A DNA stretch of 64,000 nt from Myotis daubentonii. Its lineage: Eukaryota > Chordata > Mammalia > Chiroptera > Vespertilionidae. The notes under the pieces are model-generated. The model saw only the letters and a program-made list of their open reading frames with translations, was not told where the DNA came from and did no database searches. The position numbers and the translations under genes are program-made. The stretch is from assembly GCF_963259705.1 (NCBI RefSeq), contig NC_081844.1, positions 31,574,294 to 31,638,293 of the forward strand. The letters are read 5' to 3'. Within the stretch, counting starts at the first letter, position 1. Each line of letters starts with the position of its first letter. This document shows, in pieces, positions 23,195 to 34,560 of this stretch.

Positions 23195-23560
23195 GCCTGT
23201 ATTAATCAGCATGGGTCTCCATAACAAACTATCACAGACTGGGTGGCTTAAACAATAAATTTCTCCCAGTTCTGGAGGTTGGAAGTTCAAGATCAAGGTT
23301 CTGGCAGGGTTGGTTTCTCTTGAACCCTCTCTCCTCAGCTTGCAAATGGGTGCCTTCTCACTGTGTCCTCATGTGGCCTTCCCACTGTGTGCACAACCTT
23401 GGTGTGCACAATCCTAAAAGACACCCGTCCTATAGGATTAGGGCCCCACACTTATGACTTCATTTTATTTTACCTCTTTGAAGGTCCCATCTGCAAATGC
23501 ATTGGGAATTAGGGCTTCAGTGAATTGGGGGGAGGGGGATGTGCACATAATTTAGTTTAC
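23195..23560 (-). mobile_element. MaLR-type LTR fragment, antisense
   Basis: CCATAACAAACTATCACAGA and CATTTTATTTTACCTCTTTG in reverse LTR order. Confidence 0.6.
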
Positions 23561-24100
23561 AGAACCACCTTAGCATCCTAAAACAGGTCAGATCTTGGCA
23601 AGGGTTCCCTTGGTGACTCCCCGTTGCTTTCTAGATAAAACCTGGATTCTGTCTAGCAGGTGAGCGCCCACCCTCCAGCCTTTTTGTTACCCCACACATC
23701 CTCTGTCCCTCAGCACACAGGACAGTTTCCCTGTCAGCCTCGTGCCTGTCTCCTATTCCAGTGTCTGTGCCACGCCCTTCTCTTGGCTCAGTTTGAGCCC
23801 CCCACCCCCAATCACCCTCCCTGCCTCAGGGACTGAGGTACTCCTGTTACCTGCTGGGCTGTCGGCAAGTCCATCCTCCTTCCTCACAGCATCTCAACTG
23901 TTTGCACTGGAGAGGTGCTCCACTACCACAGATGGTAAGTTCAAGGGCATTCCCTGTCCCACATTGAATTGAAAGCTGATGTTGACCTTGACCCTATACT
24001 CTTCACAGCTGACCAGTCTTCCCACAGCTGAAACATTTCATGATACCACCAATGGGGGCCATTACTACAGGAAAAGTTTTGGCAGAGCTGAGCAGCCAAG

Positions 24101-24719
24101 GTGTTTGACTTGACTGAGGACAAGATCGTGGAGTTCAAGGAAGCCTTCCAGCTGTTTGAGTAAACAGGAGAGGGCAAGATCCTGCACAGCCAGTGTGGGG
24201 CCGTGGTGAGAGCTGGGTTAGGACCCCACCAACACCGAGGTACTCAAAGTCCTGGGGAACCCCAAGAGTGATGAGATGAATGCGAAGGTGTTGGACTTTG
24301 AGCACCTCCTGCCGGTGCTGCAGACTGGCCAAGAACAAGGACCAGGGCATCTATGGGGAGTATGTTGAAGGCCTTAGGGTGTTTGACAAAGAAGGGAATG
24401 CCACTGTCATGGATGCTGAGATCTGACATGCTCTTGTCACTCTGGGTGAGAACAATAGAGGAAAAAGTAGAGATGCTGGTGGCTGGGCACAAGGACAGCA
24501 ATGGTTGTATCAGCTACGAAGAGCTCGTCCGCATGGTGCTGAACAGCTGAAGACATTCCCCTGTGCCTTCCCCGTGTGAGACTGAGTGTGCAGCCCCGGA
24601 GGCTTCCTAGGCTCTCTTGTCACAGCACTTTCCCCAGCTTGTATCTCTTGGATGATGTTTGCCATCAGCATTCACCAAATAAACTTGCTGTCTGTGCCCT
24701 AAAACAAAACAAAAGAAAA
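24101..24719 (+). pseudogene. MYL6 processed pseudogene
   Basis: MYL6 encodes the non-muscle/smooth-muscle essential light chain of myosin II. This is an intronless copy: FDLTEDKIVEFKEAFQLF opens it (human CDFTEDQTAEFKEAFQLF), with GTG at 24101 where the ATG should be. Later blocks such as [35 protein letters not shown] and [18 protein letters not shown] follow, with a stop at 24548-24550. Lesions include TAA directly after LFE, frameshifts after the first EF-hand and TGA inside EIRH. The 3' UTR contains an AATAAA near 24677 and ends in an A-rich tail, proving retroposition. A HAL1 element has inserted in that tail. The left edge may extend 20-40 bases as 5' UTR. Confidence 0.92.
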
Positions 24720-24725
24720 TACCAG

Positions 24726-26963
24726 AGAGAAACCAAGATGGCGGCATAGGTAAACACCGGAGATTGCTGCCTTGCACAACCACTTCAAAAATACAACTAA
24801 AAGACGGAACGGACATCATCCAGAACCTCAGGAAGGCTGGCTGAGTGGAAATTCCACAACTAGAAGTAAAGAGAAAAGCATATTGAGACTCAGAGGAGGT
24901 GCGGTGCAGAAGTAAAATACAAAGGTGCGGAGGTGCATGCTGAGAGGGCTAGCGGCTAAGGACACAATTGTCTTTTTCAATCGGGAGGGAGTCTCAAGCT
25001 CTGAGCTCCAGTTCCGGGTGAGTCTTTGGGGACCCAGATTCATACGGGAGAAGCGGGACTGTCTGGCATTGGTCGGAACTCGAGGGCAGCTTTCTCTCGG
25101 AGGTGCTCGTAGCGATTGCCGGGGCCTCTGAGGGCAGGACTGAGAGCAGCCATACTGCTCGCTCCGCCCACCCTGTTGATCCCCTGGGACCCCGCCCTGC
25201 CCAAGCTGTGCATGGAGGCTTTTGCATATGAAAGGCCCAGCCCTTTGTAATCTGAAAATTACTTAACAAACTGCAGCTGGCCCCAGGCCCCACGGCAACT
25301 TGCATTGCTTTACAGCTGGCTTCTGCTGGGTAGCCTCAGGCAGAGGCTAGATTAGCACCTCCTTAGATCCAAGAGCCAGTGTACCCAGTGGTCAGAGTGG
25401 GACCATCCAATTACAACTCCTCAGATCCATAAGGGACACACTCAGGAGGCAGACTCAGTGAGCACCAAAGCCCCACTGAAGCAAGTCTTGCTCCATAAGG
25501 GTGTCTTCAGCATAGAAGTTCTCCCACTGTAGACACAGCTGATTCTCACAGACAATTGGCCTGGAGGTCAATTCCTCCCAGTGTTACCTACAACAATCAA
25601 GGCTTAACTACAACAAGACTGTGCACAAAGCCCACAAGGGGGTGCACCAAGAGTGTCTACCTCAGGTAATTGGGGAGGCCGAGCCACTGGGCCCTATAGG
25701 ACACTTAGCACAGAAAGCCACTCTGTCAACACAGCGAAGCATAAAAAATGCCGAGACAAAGAAACAGGTCACAAATGTCAGAAATGGAGGAAAGCAAACT
25801 ACTGGATATAGAGTTCAAAACCACACTTTTAAGGTTTTTCAAGAATTTTCTAGAAACTGCCGATAAACTTAATGAGACACCCAAGAAATCTAGTGAGACC
25901 CTCGATGTTGTGATAAAGGACCAACTAGAAATTAAGCATACACTAACTGAAATAAAGAATATTATACAGACTCCCAACAGCAGACCAGAGGATCGCAAGA
26001 ATCAAGTCAAAGATTCAAAACGCGAAGAAGCAAAAAACACCCAACCAGAAAAGCAAAATGAAAAAAGAATCCAAAAATACGAAGATAGTGTAAGGAGCCT
26101 CTGGGACAGCTTCAAGCGTACCAACATCCGAATTATAGGGGTGCCAGAAGATATGAGAGAGAGCAAGATATTGAAAACCTATTTGAAGAAATAATGACAG
26201 AAAACTTCCCCTACCTGGTGAAAGAAATAGACTTCCAAGTCCAGGAAGCGCAGAGAACCCCAAACAAAAGGAATCCAAACAGGACCACACCAAGACACAT
26301 CATAATTAAAATGCCAAGAGCAAAAGACAAAGAGAGAATCTTAAAAGCAGCAAGAGAAAGACAGTCAATTACCTACAAGGGAGTACCCATACGACTGTCA
26401 GCTGATTTCTCAACAGAAACTTTTCAGGCCAGAAGGGAGTGGAAAGAAATATTCAAAGTGATGAATACCAAGAACCTACAACCAAGATTACTTTATCCAG
26501 CAAAGTTATCATTCAGAATTGAAGGTCAGATAAAGAGCTTCACAGATAAGGAAAAGCTAAAGGGGTTCATCACCACTAAACCAGTATTATATGAAATGGT
26601 GAAAGGTATCGTTTAAGAAGAGGAAGAAGAAGAAAAAGGTAAAGATACAAATTATGAACAACAAACATGCATCTATCAACAAGTGAATCTAAAAATCAAG
26701 TGAATAAATAATCTGATGATCAGAATAAACTGGTGATTATAATAGAATCAGGGACATAGAAAGGGAATGGACTGACTATTCTTGGGGGGGAAAAGGGTGT
26801 GGGAGATGCGGAAAGAGACTGGACAAAAATCGTGCACCTATGGATGAGGACAGTGGTGGGGGTTGAGGGCGGAGGGTGGGAGGGGAACTGGGTGGAGAGG
26901 AGCTATGGGGGGGATAAAAGAGGAACAACTGTAATAATCTGAACAATAAAGATTTAATTAAAA
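24726..26963 (+). mobile_element. HAL1 (half-LINE-1), near full length
   Basis: The element starts AGAGAAACCAAGATGGCGGC, the usual L1-type 5' end, has a 1.0-kb 5' UTR, a single L1 ORF1-like frame and a short 3' UTR with a purine-rich segment and A tail. No ORF2 (endonuclease/reverse transcriptase) sequence lies between ORF1 and the tail, which defines HAL1. The 10-base target duplication AAAATACCAG is present at 24716-24725 and 26964-26973, so the element is complete at both ends and not an L1 with a later loss outside it. HAL1 elements depend on L1 ORF2 protein in trans (known). Confidence 0.88.
25748..26616 (+). pseudogene. HAL1 ORF1 (RNA-binding protein), frameshifted
   Basis: ORF1p of L1 elements is a trimeric coiled-coil nucleic-acid chaperone. 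The frame opens MPRQRNRSQMSEMEE, runs through a Lys/Glu-rich coiled-coil region with LEIKHTLTEIKN, and reaches RTNIRIIGVPED of the RRM. At about 26160 one base is gained or lost; the continuation, ENLFEEIMTENFP, then the C-terminal domain with PRHIIIKMPRAKDKERILKA and ARREWKEIFKVM, is in another frame and ends at 26616. So the protein is split at the RRM and this copy is inactive. Confidence 0.88.
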
Positions 26964-27319
26964 AAAATACCAGTGGGTAGAACCCTGTAGGCATGCAGAA
27001 CTGCAGAACACCTGAGATCTCCCACCACAGCCTCTGAATTACATCAAGGCATAATGCCTTGGACGCCCAGCCATCTGCGCGTGCGCTCCCATCTCTCCTT
27101 TTAATCTAGCACAATGGTCTTCAAACTTGAGTGTGCATAGCACCACCATTCAGGTCAAATACAACAAAAACATATCCTTTTATAGTCACACTCACAGACA
27201 TGCTGCTGGAGACAGCTCACAGTGTCCTTGTGATCCTCCGGACTAGAAGCTGGACCAGGCGTAACCAGCCTGTGATGCTGCCCAGCTGGTGCCCTGACAC
27301 TGAGCTTGTCCTAGAACAG

Positions 27320-27489
27320 CAGTTCTCAGCTGGACAGTGGGGGTGTCTGTGGTTGTCATGACTGGGGGTGCTTCTGGCATCAAGTAGGTAGAGGCCACTG
27401 ATGCTGCTCAACACCCCACAGTGTCCAGGATGCCCCCCCCCCCCCCCGATCCGGGCCAATGTCAGCAGCGCCTAGATCAAGAAACCCTG
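27320..27489 (+). mobile_element. MER20 (ancient hAT MITE)
   Basis: CAGTTCTCAGCTGG start, GGTTGTCATGACTGGGGGTG and TAGGTAGAGGCCACTGATGC blocks, GAAACCCTG end. Contains a 13-base C run. Confidence 0.75.
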
Positions 27490-28284
27490 CCCTATGCAAG
27501 TTCTGGTGTGGAACAAGGTCAACAACCATCCCCCCTCACTGGTTTCCTTAGGTAGGACCCTCCTCCAGGTGAAGACAATGCTTGTGACCTGAGCTGGGTC
27601 ACTATGGGAACAAGGTGGGTAAAGCTCCACAGGTTGTCTCTCCTTCCTTAGAGTCTTCAGTGGCTGAAGGATGAGATGCCCTTCCACCCCAAGAGATGCC
27701 CTCAGTTGGCACCCTTATGGGCCAAGCTTCAGAACAGAAGGGGATACCCTGCTGGAGGGGAAGCCATCAGCATGCAAGGAAGCCGGGAGCCTCCACAGAG
27801 CTAGCTGCTCAGCGTCACTGTGCAGTTCTGGTGGCTAATGCAGTAGCAGCAGCAGGTCTCAGTCCAGGGAGCTCCATGTGCTCATGCTTGGACTGAGTGT
27901 CCCTGCCCTTGCAGCCTGGGCAAATCAGACCCCCTTGTTGAGCCTTCCTGGTGGCTGCAATGGCACGGCCTTTCATGTCCTCCCAATGTCCATCCCTTCC
28001 CTTGACAGTCACACGCCTCTCCCGTGTGACTCAGGAGAGGGTCAATCCAGCCAGCTCGACCCCATTCCTCTCGACTGTGCCCATTTGGAGTGGGTGGTGT
28101 GGGACCCAGGCTGGACAAGAAGCCATGAGGGAAGCTGGTACAAGAAGGCACACGTAGAACTTGCATAGAACATAACTTGCAGCATTGCTTCAAAAGCAGA
28201 AAAAAGGCAATCATGTGTAGTGGTTTAAAAATCAGTCCACACAAAGAAAAAATAAATAAATGAGCCCACAGATTCTTTGATACT

Positions 28285-28890
28285 CCTCCCTTCAAAAGGT
28301 GGGGCCGAATCCTCTCCCCTTGAGAGTGGGTTAGATTTAGTGATTCACTTCTAACTAACAGAGTGTGGCAGAAGTTATGCCATGTGATGTCTGAGGCTGG
28401 TCATAACAAGGACAGCTTCTACCTGGTGCGCTCTGGCTCGAGGAAGAATGTCTTGGAAGCACATCCCACCACCCCGTCAAGACTTCAGATAATAGAGCCC
28501 AGCCAACGGCTTGATTGCAGTCTCATAAGGACCCTGAGCCAGAGCCTTGCCACTCCGAACCCTGACTTATAGAAACTGTGAAGATGATAAATGGTTATTA
28601 TTGTTTTTAATATATTTTTATTGATTTCAGAGAGGAAGGGAGAGGGAGAGAGAGATAGAAACATCAATGATGAGAGAGGATCATTGATTGGTGCCTCCTG
28701 CACACCTACACTGGGGATGGAGCCCACAACCTGGGCATGTGCCCTGACCGGGAATTGAACTGTGACCTCCTGGTTCATAGGTTGACGCTCAACCACTGAG
28801 CCACACCAGCTGAGGCAGATTGTAAGTTATTGTTTGAAGTCACATTATTGGTGATAATTTTTAACTCAGCAATAGACAACTACTATATAC
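28285..28890 (+). mobile_element. Old LTR-like repeat interrupted by a SINE
   Basis: AAAAGGTGGGGCCGAATCCTC start and CAGCAATAGACAACTACTAT end are LTR-like; family not certain. Confidence 0.45.
28602..28816 (-). mobile_element. Ves SINE
   Basis: Antisense, inserted in an old LTR-like sequence. Confidence 0.9.
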
Positions 28891-29001
28891 TAGTAAATGT
28901 CTACCATTAGGACACTAGGTAAATGAATTGTGATACATTCAAACAAATTATCAGCCTTTTAGTTTGGGAGGCTTAGGGCAAAAGTACAAATGGAAGTCTA
29001 T

Positions 29002-29354
29002 CCTATATAATAAAACCCTAATATGGAAATCGACCAAACAATGGAATGACCAGCTGAACAATAGGTCGCTATGATGCACACTGATCACCAGGGGGCAGAT
29101 GCTCAACGCAGGAGCTGCCCCCTGGTGGTCAGTGCACTCCTACAGGGGGAGTGCTGCTCAGCCAGAAGCCTGGCTCATGGCTGGTGAGCACAGTGGCGGT
29201 GGCATGGTGGGAGCCTCTCCTGCCTCCACAGCAGCACTAAGGAGCAGTGAGCAGGCAGGCAGTAAGGAGTGAGGGGTCCCAAACTGCGAGAGGGTGCAGG
29301 CCGGGCTGAGGGACACCCCCTTCAGTGAATGAAATTTGTGCACTGAGCCTCTAG
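29002..29354 (+). mobile_element. Non-autonomous Helitron (HeliBat type)
   Basis: Begins TCCTATATAATAAAACCC and ends GCACTGAGCCTCTAG, with insertion between A (29001) and T (29355) and no target duplication, which are the diagnostic Helitron ends. A short CAGTG/CACTG stem precedes the CTAG end. Internally it carries a 23-base inverted repeat containing CACCAGGGGGCAG. HeliBat elements are known from vespertilionid bats, which supports the host call. No Rep/helicase coding region. Confidence 0.92.
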
Positions 29355-29810
29355 TATACTATATGCCTAAATATTTTAACATTATAAATCAAGCTGGCAT
29401 AAAATTAAATACAGTACAGTTGAACCCCCCCACCCCCTTATCCAAGGGGGATATGTTTCAGAATTTTCTTATATGATCCTTATTGGTATTGGGCTAAAGT
29501 CTTTGATAATACCCTCTCTGACAAATGGGCTTTTAAAATTGAGTACTATCTACCAGTGGCTGATATTTAACAGAGCATGGATGGCTCGGGTCAGAAAGAT
29601 CTGGGCCTGAATCCTCAGAGAGTTTCCTCAGCTCGACAATGAGGACAGATGGACGATGGATGGTGCCGGCACCTTCTCTACAGGTGGTAAGGCATGAATG
29701 AGGTGATGTAGATAAAGCCTCAGAGCTGTGCTTCCCACTGAGGAAGCCACCAATAAAAGCTGTTCTCCTTAGTAAAGTTTTTAGTTTAGTGGTAACCAGT
29801 CTTCCATATT

Positions 29811-30022
29811 TAAAAAATATATATTTTTTTATTGATTTCAGAGAGGAAGGGAGGAGAGAGAGATAAAAACATCTATGATGAGAGATAATCATTGACTGAT
29901 TGCCTCCTTCACACCCCCTCCTGGGGTCAAACCTGAACGTGGGCATGTGCCCTGACCTGGAATAAAACCTTGACCTCCTGGTTCATGGGTTGACGCTCAG
30001 CCATTGAGCCACACCGGCCAGG
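29811..30022 (-). mobile_element. Ves SINE
   Basis: Antisense, flanked by CCAGTCTTC-containing duplications. Confidence 0.9.
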
Positions 30023-30318
30023 CCAGTCTTCTGTATTTTAATAATCAGGTCATCCACTTGTTTTTTGGCTTAAAAATACTGTTAAAGTTCAACTTTCTTT
30101 GAGGAATCTTGATGTTGAAAAAAAAAAAAGAATACCACCCATGTAGTTGAGCCATATACCGTGCCTCAGTTTCCTGTTCCGTGAAATGGGGGCAGCAATG
30201 GTCTCTACCTCACAGGGTTGTCATGAGATTGTGTTTGTTAATGAAGAGAACTTATCACTGTGCCTGTGCTCATTGAAAGGTCTCTACAGGTGTTAGTAGC
30301 TGCAGAAGGTACTGTATG

Positions 30319-30984
<666 letters not shown>

Positions 30985-31178
30985 TGAAAGCATGGATAGT
31001 ATTGAGTCCCTGATCCACCCACATCCTGAATCCCCCTCTAAACCAAAATCCAGCCATGCTCCCTGGTGCCCTGGAACTCAGACCCTTGGGAGACCCCTGC
31101 CCGTGTGTGGGCAAGTGAGGACACACCTCACCCTTTCTCCCTGCTCTTAGGGTCTCTCCTGTGGAAACCCTCTTGCAG

Positions 31179-31285
31179 GACAGTTATGGCTATTGGCCAT
31201 TGACAGCATCAGCAGCTGTGGGCCAGCTTTAGCTCCCTGCCATGGCCACACTCTGCCAGCCAGTGGGTCACTGCAGGGTCAGAGG
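31179..31285 (+). pseudogene. ZFR2: ZFR2 exon 3 relic
   Basis: Following the acceptor CTCTTGCAG the frame reads DSYGYWPLTASAAVG, matching human DSYSYGQSAAARSYED. From about 31225 the similarity continues one base out of frame as SFSSLPWPHSASQWVTAG (human [21 protein letters not shown]). The original frame runs into TAG at 31230-31232. The donor is placed at AGG|GTGGGA by phase with exon 4 and is less certain than the acceptor. Confidence 0.75.
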
Positions 31286-31398
31286 GTGGGAGCGAGGGCC
31301 TGGGAGTCACCACATTAAAGTCACATTTAAACATTCCAGATTCATAGGAAAGTTGGGAGTAAATAATGTGAGTGTCAGGGCTATCTTTTCAACTAGGG

Positions 31399-31399
<1 letters not shown>

Positions 31400-31452
<53 letters not shown>
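31400..31452. repeat. (GT)n microsatellite
   Basis: About 26 GT units followed by a (GA)-rich segment, in a ZFR2 intron. Confidence 0.9.
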
Positions 31453-31453
<1 letters not shown>

Positions 31454-31917
31454 AGAGAGAGAGACAGACAGAGAGAGACAGAGAAAGAAAGACAGAGAGA
31501 GAACGAAAAATGGAGCTGAACGTGTTTTCCAAGGAAGCTTTTCCAGAGTGGAAGGGGGTAAGTTCTGTGAGGACTTGGATCTGAGAAGTGGAAGAGATAC
31601 ACATGCTTCCCCTTCACACCCATGACACGGAGGAGGAAGAAGAGCCTGAAAGGAGAGGTGGGCACAGGTCACACATGAGTCCCAGCCGGGATCAGAGCTC
31701 GGGACCACAGGCCCAGGGCTCCAGGCTTCAGCTGAGACTTAGTCATCCAGGGGCCTTGGCCAGTTGTGCCTGTGGCTCATCCGCAGCGGGCAGCTGTGTT
31801 TGCTCTGGCAGCTGGGGAGGCTGGTTGAGGTGGTCATAGGGAATGTGGCTCTCGCTCTCCATCCCTGGAGCTGGGGGTAAAGTGTGGTTCTTCAGAGGGT
31901 CTCTGCTTGCTCTCCAG

Positions 31918-32128
31918 GGGCCAAAGGAGCTAACTGTCAGCCCAGCGATGGGTACAGCCAAGTGCAGCCCCCACAGTGGCACCCACCACTAGGAGGCACA
32001 GCCAGCCAGCGGCCCATCCTCCAGTTACACCTAACCCCCAGCATCCAGCATCCAGGCCTCCATCTTTGTGTCCACCCTGCCTTCCTCACCCTCAACCTCC
32101 TACAGCTTTGCCTCCACCCTGTTCACAG
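31918..32128 (+). pseudogene. ZFR2: ZFR2 exon 4 relic
   Basis: Acceptor CTCTCCAG, then AKGANCQPSDGYSQVQPPQW, matching human [22 protein letters not shown]. A one-base shift occurs at about 31990-31998, after which QPASGPSSSYT is read (human QPASTLSSGYT), followed by a stop TAA at 32032-32034 where human has Tyr. PPASSIQASIFVSTLPSSPS then continues to the donor CACAG|GTGAGA in phase 1, which the next exon completes correctly. Confidence 0.9.
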
Positions 32129-32249
32129 GTGAGATGGTGGTTTCCTTGAGCATGAAAGTGGGTGAAGCCTGTTACTCGATTTGCAGCAGAAATGAACATA
32201 GTCCTGGAAACCAACCCATTTTCCTCTCTTTCTTTTCTCTGCTTCTTAG

Positions 32250-32519
32250 GACTAAGCTACCCAAGCTGTGACATGTCAGCAGCTGGTCCTTACGATGCTC
32301 CACTGCTCCCCCCACAGATGCAACCTCCACCACCTCCACTCCCAAAGCCTGAGGACTTGTCCCGTGGGGTGGCTCAGGGAACAGCTCCAGTGCCAGTTCT
32401 GCCGGCCGCTTCCCGAAGAAGCCACCAGTTCCCACCAGGCTGCTGAAACCCAAGGGTTGGCCCAGGCACCCCCGCTTCACTACTGTGACATCTGCAAGAT
32501 CAGCTGTGCCGGTGCCCAG
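32250..32519 (+). pseudogene. ZFR2: ZFR2 exon 5 relic with half of zinc finger 1
   Basis: Starts after TTCTTAG with LSYPSCDMSAAGPYDAP and a proline-rich stretch (QPPPPPLPKPED), matching human PSYPNYDASVYSA and QPPPPPG. The frame then changes: GSGNSSSASS and later KPPVPTRLLKPKGWPR (human KPPLPSKLPRPKAGPR) lie in a second frame, and LHYCDICKISCAGAQ in a third. The last segment is the N-terminal half of the first ZFR zinc finger, with both cysteines kept, and ends at CAG|GTCAGC in phase 0. Confidence 0.92.
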
Positions 32520-33061
32520 GTCAGCCACCCATGCCTAATGCCTCCCCTCCCTTGTTCCCTGTGGCCAGCCAGAGGTCAGGGTTGGAGCCTGCCCAAGAGA
32601 GGCCTGTTATTAAACTTACAACGTCATGTGTGCATCAGAAGTGCCTTAAGATTGCCCTACTGGTGTTTGAGTGGGAGAAATGAGAGCAGCACAGCACTGA
32701 CTGTTGGCCATAGAAACCTCGTCTTAAACCCCAAGGTGAGGGGGGCTTCTCTTAACTCTGGGTAGGGAAGGCAGTCAGCGGCCCCTCCTGGAGCAGTGAG
32801 GGCCCAGGCAGACACGGCTAGTTGGGGTGCTCCTCTGCTGCATGGCTGTTTAGGCAGGGCCACGGGTGGATTACATTGGGCACGAGGGCATATGTATGTG
32901 TGTTGTCTCTCCCTGAAACCTTGATAGAACCAATGGGATGGCAGCACCATTTCTTCCCATGGAGCCTGGGATAAACCCAGGTGCTGGAGGTTCTCTGAAG
33001 CCCCACCCTAGACCTGGAGAATTCCCTGGGCTGCCACCTCCCACATGCTGGGAGTAGCCCC

Positions 33062-33129
33062 ATGCACACCCCAGTGCTCACAGTGGACACACTGGACTCT
33101 CACACTTATGTAGGTGCTAGGAGATTAAG
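33062..33129 (+). pseudogene. ZFR2: Possible relic of ZFR2 zinc finger 2 exon
   Basis: The stretch around CACTGGACTCTCACACTTATG resembles the codons for Cys-Thr-Gly-x-Asp-Thr-Tyr of the second ZFR-type finger, with an indel, and is followed by AAG|GTGGGC as a possible donor. The similarity is short and was judged by eye against remembered protein sequence, so this is tentative. Confidence 0.25.
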
Positions 33130-33839
33130 GTGGGCTCCTCGAAGACCCACCTCTGGTCCTGCTTCCCTCGGGGCTGGGACACACCAACAGATACTTGAGG
33201 GAAGTGACGGCTGCCACGGGATGCAGACTGAGTGGTTCATAACGAGGATTGTACGTCAGGTACTCCATAACGGCTCCACGTGCATTGCCTGATGTACCCA
33301 TTATGACTGTTTAACCTAGACTTTGTCATTGGTCCCAATTTGCAGATGGAAAAACCGAGGTGAGGCGAGGGGAAGTACCTGGCTCAGGCCTCCCAAAAGT
33401 AGTGGAGGCAGGACTCAAACCCAGGTCTCCAACCATCTCTGCTCTTTGCTCCCATGGGATGGGAAGGGGGCTTATTTTATTTTTAGCATCAGTAGCACTG
33501 TGTTTCGAATAATCACATGATACTGAAGATAAGAGCATAAAGCAGTTTTGACAACAAACTCCAGAGACTCGCTGGATTTGTCTAATGGGGCCAGGTTACC
33601 TATGCCTCTTGGGCCACCTGATGTCTCATTGTTGATTACCTAACGGCTGTTGTGGGGGTTTCCTCAGCCGGGGGCCTGTAGCCAGGGCCCCTCCATAGTT
33701 GCATTCAGGTTGGCACCAAGCACTGTGGTCCTTGTTCTCTCAGCTGTGACCCAAGCCGACAGGAAATGGCCTCGCAGGGCCCCGTGTCCAACTGGCCAGT
33801 GTCACACAGGGGTGGAGGGGCTGCGGGAGCCTGGGTTTG

Positions 33840-34077
33840 CATTGCATTCTCTCCTTCACACTGGCCACCGGAAGCAGGTCCACCTGGTTTCTGGCCGGAG
33901 CATGTTGTATGACACAGTTCTTTCAGGGCCTCCCGAGCCACGGCAGTGGCTGCAGACCCTAGAGGGGAAACTGGCACACAAGTCAGAGAGCCAGGACAGC
34001 TGCCCACCCAAGGAGGCTCTGGAGGCCTCTGGAAGGGGCTGTGACTCGCAGCCAGTGGGCCCAGGCTCATGCAAGAG
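33840..34077 (+). pseudogene. ZFR2: ZFR2 inter-finger linker exon relic
   Basis: The frame reads SGPPEPRQWLQTLEGKLAHK and, further on, PPKEALEASGRGCDSQPVGP, which follows human [20 protein letters not shown] ... SKEAPAGCSDAQPVGP through the same blocks. The final residues before GAG|GTAACC are out of frame with the expected EYVEE. The left edge is not defined; similarity fades upstream of about 33840. Confidence 0.75.
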
Positions 34078-34470
34078 GTAACCTCGGCCATCGTTGTGCG
34101 CCCTGCTCCATCTCTGGGTTCAGGTGGGCCTTTCAGGGCCAGGTTTCATGACCTCAGCCAGTTCTCCATCTCACATTTACACACACATCCTTGGCAGACC
34201 TCAGTGAGTCATCCGGAGCTTGCTGGAAGGTGCACACACTGGGTTTCAGGTCTTGGAAGGAAGGCCGAGGCAGGCAGCGGCATTTCTTGCTGAGCAGCCC
34301 CTTTTGCTGTGGGAAGGAGGGTGGGAAAAGGAATTGGTGCCCTAGAAAGCCAGGTCACCCCAAGGCATGTGATTCCGGGGCATTAGGAGCCAGCGTGCGC
34401 CCTCCTTGGCCGTCGCCCAGAGCCTGAGCAGTGGCCCCACAGGCCTGTCTTGAACAGCTTTCTAGAACTC

Positions 34471-34560
34471 AAATTCTGACGCTTCTTCCAGCCACTTCCA
34501 CAGTTCCCAGCCTCCCTGACTTCGTCCAAAGACGGCATGTGGCTAAAAGGAAGTGCACCA
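34471..34560 (+). pseudogene. ZFR2: Possible relic of ZFR2 zinc finger 3
   Basis: Bases near 34511-34545 can be aligned by eye to the codons for SFNDLNAKDLHVRG of the third finger, but the zinc-binding cysteines are not there and one or more bases are missing. Position in the gene is right. This may be chance similarity. Confidence 0.2.

Noticed and set aside
24353..24550. Open frame ending [10 protein letters not shown] as a possible EF-hand gene
   Set aside because: It is the 3' end of the MYL6 retropseudogene; upstream frames are broken by stops and shifts.
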